In this document: positions 16,900-25,660 of the stretch, piece by piece
How positions within the stretch are numbered: the first letter of the stretch is position 1
How the letters are laid out: each line of letters begins with the position of its first letter
Assembly (NCBI GenBank): GCA_002087915.1
Contig: LWDP01000018.1
Span: 1 to 32,534 of the forward strand
DNA length: 32,534 nt
From: Enterospora canceri
Taxonomy: Eukaryota > Microsporidia > Enterocytozoonidae
Reading direction: 5' to 3'
Notes under the pieces: generated by a model
What the model was told of the DNA's origin: nothing
What the model saw: only the letters and a program-made list of their open reading frames with translations
The model's database searches: none
Program-made: the position numbers and the translations under genes

Positions 16900-18297
16900 A
16901 TGGCTGAAATAACAAAACAAATTAGTTCGATAAAATTGGCACCACTCAAAGAAATCAAAGACCTGAATGCCAGTGGAGATGAACCAGTTCGATTTAGAGG
17001 GTTTTTAGACAGTTCCAGTGGAATGAAGACCACTACATTCATGGTAGTCAGAGATTGCCTGGAAACAGTCCAATGCATTCACACTCTTCCAAGTGACGCA
17101 ACAGAGGAAGTTGCTGCCCTTTTCAAGGAGCATAAGAAGATGAGTATTGAGACGTATTTGGAAGTGACTGGGAAAATAAAGAGAGTCAGCAGCGCAATAA
17201 AAAAGTGCACCAAAAAAGACTTCGAAATTGAAGTGACTAGAATTGAGGTGCTTGGAAAAGTGTACGGAAAACTGCCATTTTTGAAGAAGGACGTGACAGA
17301 CATGAGCAGTTCCACTGTAGGATACAATGTCAGACTGGATAACAGAACACTTGATTTCAGAATGCCAGCAACCCATGCAATGGTGCGTGTGATAGACCAG
17401 ACGATGTTCTCATTCAGACGCATTCTAAGGGAAAGAGACTTCATTGAAATCAAAACATCCAAAATCATCCAATCTGGCTCAGAAGGAGGAGCCAACATGT
17501 TTTCAGTCGACTACTTTGATAAGAAGGCGTATCTGGCCCAGTCTCCACAACTGTATAAACAGCTATGTGTTCTAGGCGGAATGAAGCGTGTTTATGAAGT
17601 AGGTCACGTCTACAGGGCTGAAGTATCCAACATCAACAGGTATCTGAGTGAGTTCACTGGCCTAGACATTGAGATGGAACTGGAAACTGACTTCATTGGT
17701 TTCATCAAGTTTGTTCACTCTGTTTTCGTAGGGATATTTGAGTCATTGAAGAGTGATACTGCTGCTGAATTAGAAATCATCAGAAAGTATTCACCATTTG
17801 ATGACGTAGCCTACAAGAATGAGCCAGTGGTGCTAACTCATTCTGAGTGTGTGAAGATGCTTAGAGAGGCAGGAGAGGAAGTTGGAGAGAAAGACGATTT
17901 CAGTAGAAAACAGGAGAAGACTCTTGGTGGACTGGTGAAACAGAAACACGGTGTAGACCTGTTTGTCTGTGTTGGCTATCCAGTGGAAGTGAGGGCATTC
18001 TACACCTACGCTGAGGAAGATGGAACCACGAGATCGTACGACTTCATTCTGAATGGAGAGGAGGTGCTAAGTGGAGCACAGAGACAAACTGACTACGAGA
18101 AGTTGAAGGTGGCAATTCAGAAGAAGGGAATCAGCCTCTCTTCCCTTGACAGCTATCTTGAGCCATTCAAATACGGTGCACCACCACACATTGGCTGTGG
18201 AATTGGACTAGAACGCCTTCTAAAGGCATTCTTCTCACAATGTGACATCCGCCACTTTTCCCTCTTTCCAAGGGATCCAAACCGCCTTACTCCATAA
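16900..18297 (+). CDS. DPS1: Cytosolic aspartyl-tRNA synthetase
   Basis: 465 residues, a class IIb synthetase that charges tRNA-Asp. An OB-fold anticodon-binding domain fills about residues 25-125 (VRFRGFLDSS, YLEVTGKIKRV). The catalytic domain carries GGANMFSVDYFDKKAYLAQS, motif 2 as VYRAEVSN (238-244; usually FRAEDSN, so the Asp is changed to Val), the LSEFTGLDIEME signature, and motif 3 GCGIGLERLL (432-441) before the conserved FPRDPNR terminus. The yeast enzyme's 70-100 residue N-terminal RNA-binding extension is essentially absent, which is normal for microsporidia. The ATG is fixed by the abutting TTTACCC. Confidence 0.97.
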   Translation: MAEITKQISSIKLAPLKEIKDLNASGDEPVRFRGFLDSSSGMKTTTFMVVRDCLETVQCIHTLPSDATEEVAALFKEHKKMSIETYLEVTGKIKRVSSAIKKCTKKDFEIEVTRIEVLGKVYGKLPFLKKDVTDMSSSTVGYNVRLDNRTLDFRMPATHAMVRVIDQTMFSFRRILRERDFIEIKTSKIIQSGSEGGANMFSVDYFDKKAYLAQSPQLYKQLCVLGGMKRVYEVGHVYRAEVSNINRYLSEFTGLDIEMELETDFIGFIKFVHSVFVGIFESLKSDTAAELEIIRKYSPFDDVAYKNEPVVLTHSECVKMLREAGEEVGEKDDFSRKQEKTLGGLVKQKHGVDLFVCVGYPVEVRAFYTYAEEDGTTRSYDFILNGEEVLSGAQRQTDYEKLKVAIQKKGISLSSLDSYLEPFKYGAPPHIGCGIGLERLLKAFFSQCDIRHFSLFPRDPNRLTP

Positions 18298-18458
18298 TCA
18301 GATCCATTTAGGGTGTACCATTTAATATATCACTAATTGATATTTGTTATTGATTATTGGCTGGAAATGACGTGTTTCAGAAGGTGGGGTAGATCAGCAA
18401 TTTGCTGCTTCGACTGGCATTTTAATAAACAGAAAAATAAAAATTTAATAAGGGGCCA

Positions 18459-19097
18459 ATGACAAAAAAGGAAGAAGGGATGTTTGGAATGAATGATAGT
18501 GGAGACTACACCCAGAATGACGGATATGGAACTAGAATAAGAAACAGAACTGATGCGTTGCAGCTGCAGCGACTAGAGGGAGTTGCGGCTGAGACACTGA
18601 AGCCAAACAGAGCCATGCGAATCAAACTGGGAGAGGAGCTAGGGATGACACCAAGACAGGTGCAAATTTGGTTTCAAAACAAGAGGGCGAAACTGAAGAA
18701 GCAGGCGAATGGAAACAGCACGAGGGTGCGGGATATCAGGGAGAAGAAGAGAGTTGCGAAGTACGCAAACCACTCGTATGGGGCAGAGTGTACGAGACAC
18801 CTCTTCCAGAACGATGAGTTCGATCATGATCGATACTATGGATCACGATTCATTTCTGATGCATCCCAGGATCAGAGCTACATTCTGGACGAGATTCCTG
18901 GCTGCTATGAGACACAGGCTGATCAGATTGCATCGAATGCGTACAACACGAACTACGTTGATGAAATAGACGAGCAGAACATGTATCCGTGGTGCTACGA
19001 CAACCAGTATGAGCCATCATATGCCAGGCATCCGTACTATTTTCAGGATGAATTCATTGAAGGAGATATCAGCGAAGCAGAAGAAGAGAAGGGATGA
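18459..19097 (+). CDS. Homeodomain transcription factor
   Basis: 212 residues. A homeodomain spans about 24-83: basic arm TRIRNRT, helix 1 ALQLQRLEGV, helix 2 PNRAMRIKLGEELG, and recognition helix TPRQVQIWFQNKRAKLKKQ, with W71, F72 and N74 in the invariant W-F-N positions. The remainder (about 90-212) is acidic and rich in Tyr, Asp and Asn (DEIDEQNMYPW), a possible activation or interaction region. Microsporidia have a set of about a dozen such single-homeodomain proteins, some clustered in mating-type-like loci, but no second homeodomain gene is visible here. The start at 18459 follows AATTTAATAAGGGGCCA, a weak variant of the usual element. Expected location is the nucleus. Confidence 0.93.
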   Translation: MTKKEEGMFGMNDSGDYTQNDGYGTRIRNRTDALQLQRLEGVAAETLKPNRAMRIKLGEELGMTPRQVQIWFQNKRAKLKKQANGNSTRVRDIREKKRVAKYANHSYGAECTRHLFQNDEFDHDRYYGSRFISDASQDQSYILDEIPGCYETQADQIASNAYNTNYVDEIDEQNMYPWCYDNQYEPSYARHPYYFQDEFIEGDISEAEEEKG

Positions 19098-19193
19098 ATG
19101 AGAATCAGTCGCATCTCAAACTACTCGGACGATATCGATCAATAAGTCAGTTCAGTAAACGCATTTACGAAACAGTCCACTGTCAGTGTCTAC

Positions 19194-20636
19194 TTATTCG
19201 TCTTCTTTTCTTCTGAAGAATCGTAGCACATTCTGAATTCCCTTGTTCAACCTCGCCAGATTCTCAATATTCAGCATCCCTGTTTCATTCTCATTTTCAA
19301 TTGCATCGGTCTTCACTACCACATTCTCGTCTGATAAATTGGTACCGAAGTCATCCAATTCAGCCTGAATTCCACTCTTCTTCGTGCTCTCCTCATAAAG
19401 ATACTCGTTGTACAGTTTGATGAAATCACTCACAGATCCAAGGAGCATTTCGTCTATTTTGGTTGAATACATTTTGTTATTGATCAGGTGCATTCTGAAT
19501 TGGATGAGAGTGATCAGTATCTCATGTGGTGATAGAGTGGTACTGTATCCACACATCAGTCCAATGAACAGAGCCAACTCTCTGATCACACCGTGACACT
19601 CGTAGATCAGTTTCAGGATGTCATTCTCTGATATTCTGCTATGAACAAATATCTCGTATATCAGATACTTTTGATCAGTGATTGAGTAGTCACAATCCAA
19701 TTCGGTGTTTATGTTACTGATATTCGCCAGTGTCACTGATATCCAGTTGTGACATGGGATATTCTGATCAATTCCAAGAAAGATGTCGAGAATGTTAGCG
19801 GCGTAGTAGAAATCAGCTGAGTCTCTTTCAACCACTTCAGTCACCTTATTATTCTTACAGTATTCCACCAATATGGCTGTGTTTCTATCTGATCCATATA
19901 TCAGGTTGTATATCAACTCATAATCCTTGTTTATTAATCCATTTTCTATCACACTTCTCTTCATAAATATCTGCTGTACTTCTGAATACCTGCTATTTTC
20001 CTTATTTAGGAGTATTCGTATTCCATTTATGCTTATTTTACCAGTGTTATTTCTGAATACTTCTGTTTCCATGAATTTGGTCTGATTTATCAGGGAGTCA
20101 TTCAACAACTTCTCCAATAGCCCACTTTTAAACAGTCTTGAAACTGCCTTATTGCTATCCAGAAGTCTATCGAATATTTCATTCTTTTTAGTAGCAAATA
20201 GTTCATCAAGCCACCTGTTATTCTTCTCTAATTCACCTATTTCCACTGCTCTGATCAAAACAGCCTCTATTTTGGTCTGATTAGCCAATCTACGTAGAAA
20301 GAGACTGCTGTTGACCGTATCAAGGAAGTAGACGACCTCAATCACACTCAGATCAAGGAGCATGTTCAGATTCATCTGGTCACAGAAGAGGTCGTCTACG
20401 AATTCATCCTTCTTGGAACTGCTGAATATTCGTTCGAGTATTTTGTAGTGGATTTCAGTTTCATCCATTTCAAAGACTGATTTGAATATGCTGGTCAGGC
20501 AGAGTGTTCCAACTGCAACTGGATCAATCTGGGAGAAAGTGTGGATCTCACTGAGTATCTCAAGCCTGTCTTCGTCGTATGAAACAGACTCAAATTGCGC
20601 AATGAGTCTCCTGATTTGCTCTACTCTTTTTTGCAT
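19194..20636 (-). CDS. USO1: p115/Uso1-like vesicle tether, armadillo head only
   Basis: 480 residues, all-helical repeats. The opening pattern (VEQIRRLIAQFESVSYDEDR..., then VAVGTLCLTSIF) parallels the start of the p115/Uso1 head. Near 280-370, LDIFLGIDQ..NWISVTLANIS followed by ELALFIGLMCGYSTT matches the p115 block LF..D.L.NWCAAVALAHAL..R.GLLMLLCTWL. p115/Uso1 tethers ER-derived COPII vesicles to the Golgi. Metazoan and yeast proteins follow the head with a long coiled-coil tail, but here it ends with a short acidic segment (DENVVVKTDAIENENE), so the tethering rod is missing. The ATG at 20636 is preceded by AAACCACCC and lies only 15 bp after the myosin stop. The call is pattern-based. Confidence 0.65.
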   Translation of the reverse strand: MQKRVEQIRRLIAQFESVSYDEDRLEILSEIHTFSQIDPVAVGTLCLTSIFKSVFEMDETEIHYKILERIFSSSKKDEFVDDLFCDQMNLNMLLDLSVIEVVYFLDTVNSSLFLRRLANQTKIEAVLIRAVEIGELEKNNRWLDELFATKKNEIFDRLLDSNKAVSRLFKSGLLEKLLNDSLINQTKFMETEVFRNNTGKISINGIRILLNKENSRYSEVQQIFMKRSVIENGLINKDYELIYNLIYGSDRNTAILVEYCKNNKVTEVVERDSADFYYAANILDIFLGIDQNIPCHNWISVTLANISNINTELDCDYSITDQKYLIYEIFVHSRISENDILKLIYECHGVIRELALFIGLMCGYSTTLSPHEILITLIQFRMHLINNKMYSTKIDEMLLGSVSDFIKLYNEYLYEESTKKSGIQAELDDFGTNLSDENVVVKTDAIENENETGMLNIENLARLNKGIQNVLRFFRRKEDE

Positions 20637-20651
20637 GGGTGGTTTGTCTCC

Positions 20652-23600
20652 TCAGATTTCGTCATTTTGTTCAATGACTCGGATGATGCTTCTCATGGCC
20701 CTGTTTGGGATGAATTTCGGTATCACAAATGCAGTGATATCACTGTACAGCTCCACCGTGATCTGATCATCTGCTGGCTCCCTGATGAACTTCTCTACAA
20801 TTCCCCTGCATCCAATCTTCTGAAGAGGCTGCTCCTCAAACAAGTCAATCAGCGTATTGATTTGAAGTGGATTCAGAAATGTGTTATTGATCAGGCCAGT
20901 CAGGTAGGCACAGTCCTTCTTGTTGCTGCTTTTGTGGACGACTGCCATTGCTGTTGCCAGTTTCACTGCCTCCGTGATGTGGCCTAATGAGAGTGAGACA
21001 TCGGTGTACCCAATTCGGTAGCAGAATTTGGTGATTTCAGAGAGATTGTAGTTGATCTGGGCACATCTGTTGAATGAGAGGTAGTTTCTCTTGATCAGGA
21101 GGCTGTTGAATGACTCGAAGTCGACGTAGCCGAGGAGATGTGCGAATATTCCGTGAATGTGGGTCTCAGGGACGTAGTAGAATCCAAGCCAGTCGACCAC
21201 TTCGTCCAAAATGGAGACGAGTTGGCTGATTGTGGTGCCAGTGAAGATCTTCTTGAAAATCGACTCTTTCACTTTGAGTTCCTTGATGGCCTGGTGCTCA
21301 ATGATTGAGAATGGAAGAGCTGTTCTGATTCTGGTTTTGAAGGCGTGAGTCACCTCCTTGTGAAACAGGTGAATTAGATCAATGAGATTCTGCCTATTGG
21401 TTGGAGTCATTTCAGTGATCACTGAATCAGCACAGAGCACAAGCAGCTCAATCGTGTTTGACAGGAAGAAGAGGGTGATTTGTGTATTGGCCAATATCTG
21501 ATCGAGTCTCCTTGAGACTTCTTCCAGGGTCACAGCGAGATTCAGGTTGAAGTCGTCATCGAGTCTGTTGATGGCGTAGAACAAGCCATGGGCCATGCTC
21601 AGCATCTCATCCTTGGGAACATCCTTCTCTGAGAACATTGGTGCATGATCAATATAGATCTGAATCATGCATCTATAAATATTGTTGGATGATAGGCCAT
21701 CGAATGATTCAGAGGAATCTTCTGCATTGGTCAGTCTCCTCACCTCTTTTCTGAGTTTCTCGTATTCCAATTCAATCCCTTGCAACCTGAGCAGTTTCTG
21801 AGACTGGAACTTGTATTTCTGTTCTAGAACTCTACAATTGTTACAGTTTGATTTGGTATTGTTTTTGGAGACGACTCTCTCTTTTTGTGGTAGTGGATTC
21901 TCATTCTCTTGTTTTATCACACACATTTGTTCTATTTCAATGATTTCATCAGGTAACTTCTCTTCTGCTTTCTTACTCAACTCCTCCTTCATCTTTGCTT
22001 CTTGCTGCCGTCTTTCAGTCTCCAGTTTTACAACCAGCGCCTTCTCCTGTTCAATTCGTACGTTCTCAATTCGCTCTTTTTCAAGTCTATGGACTCTTTG
22101 TATTACATAAAATACTCTTTCCATTCTTCTTTTATGTAGATTAAGCCTAATCATGCTTAATGCAACTCGCACCTTTTCTAACTCCTTCAATGTCTCGTTA
22201 TTGAAGAAATATCTCGTCTTTCCCTTCACTAAACTCTTTAGTAGACTATTTCCATCATATTCGAACGCACATTCACTCTCTCGCGTCTTCATCGCAAACA
22301 AGAATGAATATCTCTCTTCAAACTCATCTATGTAGCATTGGTACGCAAACATGTGTTTAGATAGCTGTATAGTCTGTAGAATTCCATTTGCTCGCAGCTG
22401 CTTCGCCACTAATCCCCTATCAAAGTGCATTTCTGCCTTTTTATTATTTGGCTTTATGCATTTTATGTATTTCAATTCTGTTTTATTTAGAACATCAAAC
22501 AGACTTCTCATACTCTTTCTGAAGTATCCTACGACATTCTTGCATACATCTTCTGTATTGTTTTGTATCACAAACTTGTTACCTGCAATCAAACCCACGT
22601 CTGCTTTCTCCTTGTTCTTTTCAACAAAATCACTGCAATTGTAATCCAAGTCTCCCACATAATGTTTAAACACGAACGTGTCATCAAATTTGATCGCTAG
22701 TTTCAGGTACTGCCTTATTTTGTTACACAAATTGTCAGGTGTACCATTGATGATTGACTCTTCTGCAATTAGATCAACTAAGCCACACTTCTTTTCAATC
22801 AAATTCAATGCTGATTTGCCCATTTTCAGACCCTTCAAATTGATCAATGATCCATTACTATTTCTCATAGTCAACAAATCGAGTTCTTCTTCAGCAAAAA
22901 TGGCCTTCTGGTGCTCAAATGTTCTCTTGACAAACTCATCGTACAACTTCTCGTTGCACCAGTTGATACAGAATTGATTCAGGCCATTTTTGTCGAAATT
23001 CTCAAATCCAAAAATGTCCAGGATGTTCAGACACTCTCCTTCTTCGAATTGTGTTGCATTGGTTTTGCCTGAATAATGCTCGTTTATCTTCATAATGATG
23101 TAGTCGAATATCTTTGAATAAATTAATCTGGCTAATGAATTCCGTAACATCTTGGATTCCTGAATTGTGTACTTCTTTTTGATTTCTTCGTCTCTTATTT
23201 TCATTGTTTTATACGTTAAATACTCTTCTAATACACTTCTACTGATGTTGAATGTGCTGCTGATTTGATCAAATTGTCCATCATCCCAGTCCTCAAAATT
23301 GATTGATCCAATATGCAATACACCCAGAAGCATTCTTTCAATGTATTCGAAATCAATTCCAATCATCTTGAATGCCTGTTTCAACTCCATATATTTCTCT
23401 TTATACTTTCCAAACCTATGAACTGTAATGTAGTCGTTATCCATCAGCAAATTGTTACCGGCCAACAAGTAGTAGAAAATGTGGAAATTCTGTTCATTTT
23501 CAGCCTGTTCCGTAACACGACTCTTTTCCAGCAGAAATGTCTCCAACTTGATGGTCTTTCCAACTCGTATCAACTTCCCAAATCTGCTCGAATTGTTGTT

Positions 23601-23996
23601 GTAAACTGTCTTTGCATTTCCAATGCTCTCTACAATCATGTCTACTGCCTCAATCTGCTCTATATCCAGGTATTTCAGTATTATTTTGGTACACTCTGTC
23701 TTACCAGCTCCACTCTCTCCAGAAATGATTATCGAATGCTCTCCTCGTAGCCTGATATTCTTCAAACACTCCTCAATCAGCATGAAGATGTGTGGTTTCA
23801 GGTTGTGACCTTTCTTGTACATCTGCTTTATATTCTCGCTGTAGATGTCCAGCCTGGCGTACGGGTTGATAGATAGCAGCAGTAGACCGCAATTCGTGTA
23901 TATTTCTGCCAACTCGTATCTCTCGCTCAGCGTATTAAGCAGACTCTCGTTGTCCAGGTTCTTCTGCTTGCATAAATCTTCGTTGTCCATATGCAT
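20652..23996 (-). CDS. MYO2: Class V myosin heavy chain (cargo motor)
   Basis: 1114 residues against about 1570 for yeast Myo2. The motor domain starts immediately (residue 10 onward) without the usual N-terminal SH3-like subdomain. P-loop GESGAGKT is at 93-100, switch I NNNSSRFGKL follows, then LDIFGFENFDKNG and QFCINWCNEKLYDEF of the relay region, and KYIKCIKPN near the motor's end. One degenerate IQ-like segment (about VRVALSMIRLNLHKRR) and a coiled coil (KERIENVRIEQEKA) lead to a tail with a DIL-type globular domain (LDEVVDWLGFYYVPETHIHG, SFNRCAQINYNLSEI). Class V myosins carry vesicles and organelles on actin. The neck is far shorter than the six-IQ arm of Myo2. The start at 23996 (MHM) lacks a CCC element, and a second ATG is at 23990. 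Confidence 0.96.
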   Translation of the reverse strand: MHMDNEDLCKQKNLDNESLLNTLSERYELAEIYTNCGLLLLSINPYARLDIYSENIKQMYKKGHNLKPHIFMLIEECLKNIRLRGEHSIIISGESGAGKTECTKIILKYLDIEQIEAVDMIVESIGNAKTVYNNNSSRFGKLIRVGKTIKLETFLLEKSRVTEQAENEQNFHIFYYLLAGNNLLMDNDYITVHRFGKYKEKYMELKQAFKMIGIDFEYIERMLLGVLHIGSINFEDWDDGQFDQISSTFNISRSVLEEYLTYKTMKIRDEEIKKKYTIQESKMLRNSLARLIYSKIFDYIIMKINEHYSGKTNATQFEEGECLNILDIFGFENFDKNGLNQFCINWCNEKLYDEFVKRTFEHQKAIFAEEELDLLTMRNSNGSLINLKGLKMGKSALNLIEKKCGLVDLIAEESIINGTPDNLCNKIRQYLKLAIKFDDTFVFKHYVGDLDYNCSDFVEKNKEKADVGLIAGNKFVIQNNTEDVCKNVVGYFRKSMRSLFDVLNKTELKYIKCIKPNNKKAEMHFDRGLVAKQLRANGILQTIQLSKHMFAYQCYIDEFEERYSFLFAMKTRESECAFEYDGNSLLKSLVKGKTRYFFNNETLKELEKVRVALSMIRLNLHKRRMERVFYVIQRVHRLEKERIENVRIEQEKALVVKLETERRQQEAKMKEELSKKAEEKLPDEIIEIEQMCVIKQENENPLPQKERVVSKNNTKSNCNNCRVLEQKYKFQSQKLLRLQGIELEYEKLRKEVRRLTNAEDSSESFDGLSSNNIYRCMIQIYIDHAPMFSEKDVPKDEMLSMAHGLFYAINRLDDDFNLNLAVTLEEVSRRLDQILANTQITLFFLSNTIELLVLCADSVITEMTPTNRQNLIDLIHLFHKEVTHAFKTRIRTALPFSIIEHQAIKELKVKESIFKKIFTGTTISQLVSILDEVVDWLGFYYVPETHIHGIFAHLLGYVDFESFNSLLIKRNYLSFNRCAQINYNLSEITKFCYRIGYTDVSLSLGHITEAVKLATAMAVVHKSSNKKDCAYLTGLINNTFLNPLQINTLIDLFEEQPLQKIGCRGIVEKFIREPADDQITVELYSDITAFVIPKFIPNRAMRSIIRVIEQNDEI

Positions 23997-24121
23997 AAAA
24001 CAAACAAATCTTTATTTGTTTTCCACCAATCAAATATTTGGCCTATAAACAGCCAAACTGTTCAATTTCCACCAAACTAGTCCAACTCGCCTATTTGTCC
24101 AATTCAACCATTTTTGAAATT

Positions 24122-24128
24122 TTTACCC
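24122..24128 (+). promoter_or_regulatory. TTTACCC element of the cyclophilin gene
   Basis: AAATTTTTACCCA precedes the ATG at 24130 by 1 nt. It lies in the 133-bp region shared with the divergent myosin gene. Confidence 0.75.
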
Positions 24129-24129
24129 A

Positions 24130-24633
24130 ATGGAAGCCAAGTCCAACGTCTTTCTTGATATTGAAATCAATGACAAGCCAGCTGGCAAAATTGTCATCGA
24201 ATTGTTCTACCAAGACGCGCCTAAGACGACGGAGAACTTCAGAGCCCTCTGCACCGGTGAAAAGGGCTTTGGATACAAAGGAAGCATCTTTCACAGAATC
24301 ATCCCTGACTTCATGATACAAGGCGGAGACTTCACCAGATCAGATGGAACAGGTGGAAAGAGCATCTACGGTCCCAAATTCAAAGACGAGGAGTTCATCC
24401 ACACCCACGACGAAAAGTACATGCTCTCAATGGCAAACTGTGGGCCAAACACGAACGGATCGCAGTTCTTCATCACCACAAGCATCTGCAATTGGCTGAA
24501 CAACAAGCACCTTGTTTTTGGAAAGGTGGTTGATGGCAAAGATGTCGTGGATCGCGTTGAGGGCGCTGGCTCCGATAATGGCACTCCAAATGGCATCGTA
24601 AAGATAGTCAACTGCGGAATGGTCAAGGAATAA
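24130..24633 (+). CDS. CPR1: Cyclophilin A-type peptidyl-prolyl isomerase
   Basis: 167 residues, the length of a single-domain cytosolic cyclophilin. All active-site residues are visible: [16 protein letters not shown] with R56, F61 and Q64, then [17 protein letters not shown]122 (the cyclosporin contact) and H127 in [14 protein letters not shown]. It catalyses cis-trans isomerisation of Xaa-Pro bonds during folding. There is no signal peptide or C-terminal KDEL, so it is cytosolic. The start is fixed by the adjoining TTTACCC. Codon use is biased as in highly expressed genes. It converges on the small ORF at 24651, 17 bp away. Confidence 0.98.
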   Translation: MEAKSNVFLDIEINDKPAGKIVIELFYQDAPKTTENFRALCTGEKGFGYKGSIFHRIIPDFMIQGGDFTRSDGTGGKSIYGPKFKDEEFIHTHDEKYMLSMANCGPNTNGSQFFITTSICNWLNNKHLVFGKVVDGKDVVDRVEGAGSDNGTPNGIVKIVNCGMVKE

Positions 24634-24650
24634 ATGCTTAAGCAATTTGG

Positions 24651-24821
24651 CTACTTTTTGTACCAAAATAGTCGCCTTATTATTCTCTTACAAAAACACT
24701 CCTGGTCTCTTGGCCTGATGTAGACGTAGTTATCCAATTCACTCTCATCTGATTCGAGTTGCACTGTTTTGGACACGTCTTCTGTCGTATAGTCCAACTT
24801 GTACTTCTTCGACTTGTTCAT
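24651..24821 (-). CDS. Small 56-residue protein of unknown function
   Basis: Between cyclophilin and BUD23 the minus strand holds a 57-codon frame, ATG at 24821 to TAG at 24651. The product starts MNKSKKYKLDYTTEDVSK, has an acidic middle (ESDESELD) and ends with a basic amphipathic tail (CFCKRIIRRLFWYKK) that could sit on a membrane or RNA. It exactly fills the space between two convergent genes, and nothing larger competes on either strand, which favours a real gene. Against it, the upstream leader lacks a CCC element and no family is recognised. It would be missed by any 60-residue cut-off. An alternative frame starting at the ATG 9 nt upstream (24830) gives only 28 codons. Confidence 0.45.
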   Translation of the reverse strand: MNKSKKYKLDYTTEDVSKTVQLESDESELDNYVYIRPRDQECFCKRIIRRLFWYKK

Positions 24822-24858
24822 ATTCAGCCATATTCAACCAAATTAATTCAAACAGGTT

Positions 24859-25467
24859 TCATTTCCAGAGCACCAGAAACTTCTTCTCGTTTCTCGTTCC
24901 CTCTCCATCGACCTGCAATCCGCCCACAAATCCGGCTCTCTTGGCCGCCTTCGTCAGAATCTCAGTCTCCTTTCTACTTGCATAAAATTGTAAAACTGCC
25001 TTAGTTTTCACTGTTCGATGGAGTTCACTAAAGAATCCCCTGATTCTCCTGGCTGGAATATCCTGCTTCTTATACGACTGAAACAGCCATTGGATCACTG
25101 AACAGGATATTGCGTAGTCAAAGACACCATCTGAAAATGGCCACTTTTCGCCTATGTCGCCTAAGAACAATTCCACATTCTCATCCTCAACACAGTTCAG
25201 CATTTCACTGCTGATATCCATTCCAGCAACCACTGCGTCATCAAATGCACCTGTTACGCATTCTGTGCTAATTCCTGTACCACAACCAATGTCCAATACC
25301 ATCAGTCCATGACTTTTTTCTTCCACTTCGAGCAATTCAACACATCTTTCTGCTATTTCTCTCTGTATCTTTTGTATTCTGCTACTTCTGTGGTATTTCC
25401 CACTCTCTTTCCTGTCGTAGAAGAGTTCTGGTGGGTTTGTGAGTTCTGGTTTGTTTTTTGCTGACAT
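24859..25467 (-). CDS. BUD23: 18S rRNA (guanine-N7) methyltransferase Bud23, short form
   Basis: 202 residues against 275 in yeast. The N-terminus NPPELFYDRKESGKYHRSSR is the Bud23/WBSCR22 signature, followed by the class I SAM motif LDIGCGTG (about 58-65), acidic GMDIS, and GDIGEKWPFSDGVFDYAIS leading to SVIQWL, all typical. The chain ends at KKFLVLWK, just where the yeast protein begins its C-terminal basic WBS_methylT extension, so that domain seems absent. Bud23 methylates the guanine at yeast position 1575 of 18S rRNA with activator Trm112 and is needed for 40S export. The start at 25467 follows AATTTAGTCCAAAA, a weak element. The gene diverges from UBA1 across 193 bp. Confidence 0.9.
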   Translation of the reverse strand: MSAKNKPELTNPPELFYDRKESGKYHRSSRIQKIQREIAERCVELLEVEEKSHGLMVLDIGCGTGISTECVTGAFDDAVVAGMDISSEMLNCVEDENVELFLGDIGEKWPFSDGVFDYAISCSVIQWLFQSYKKQDIPARRIRGFFSELHRTVKTKAVLQFYASRKETEILTKAAKRAGFVGGLQVDGEGTRNEKKFLVLWK

Positions 25468-25660
25468 TTTTGGACTAAATTCGTTCTATTTCTGATAAAA
25501 TTGAGTATTTTAGCCAATAACCAACTAATTCAGTACCTGATTGCCCTACTGGTACTCCACCATCTACCTGTTACAAACTACCACTATCAACAACACCTCC
25601 AATATTCCCTTATTTTGATCCATTTTCCTGCCTGATTTATCATCAAAATATTTATAGCCC

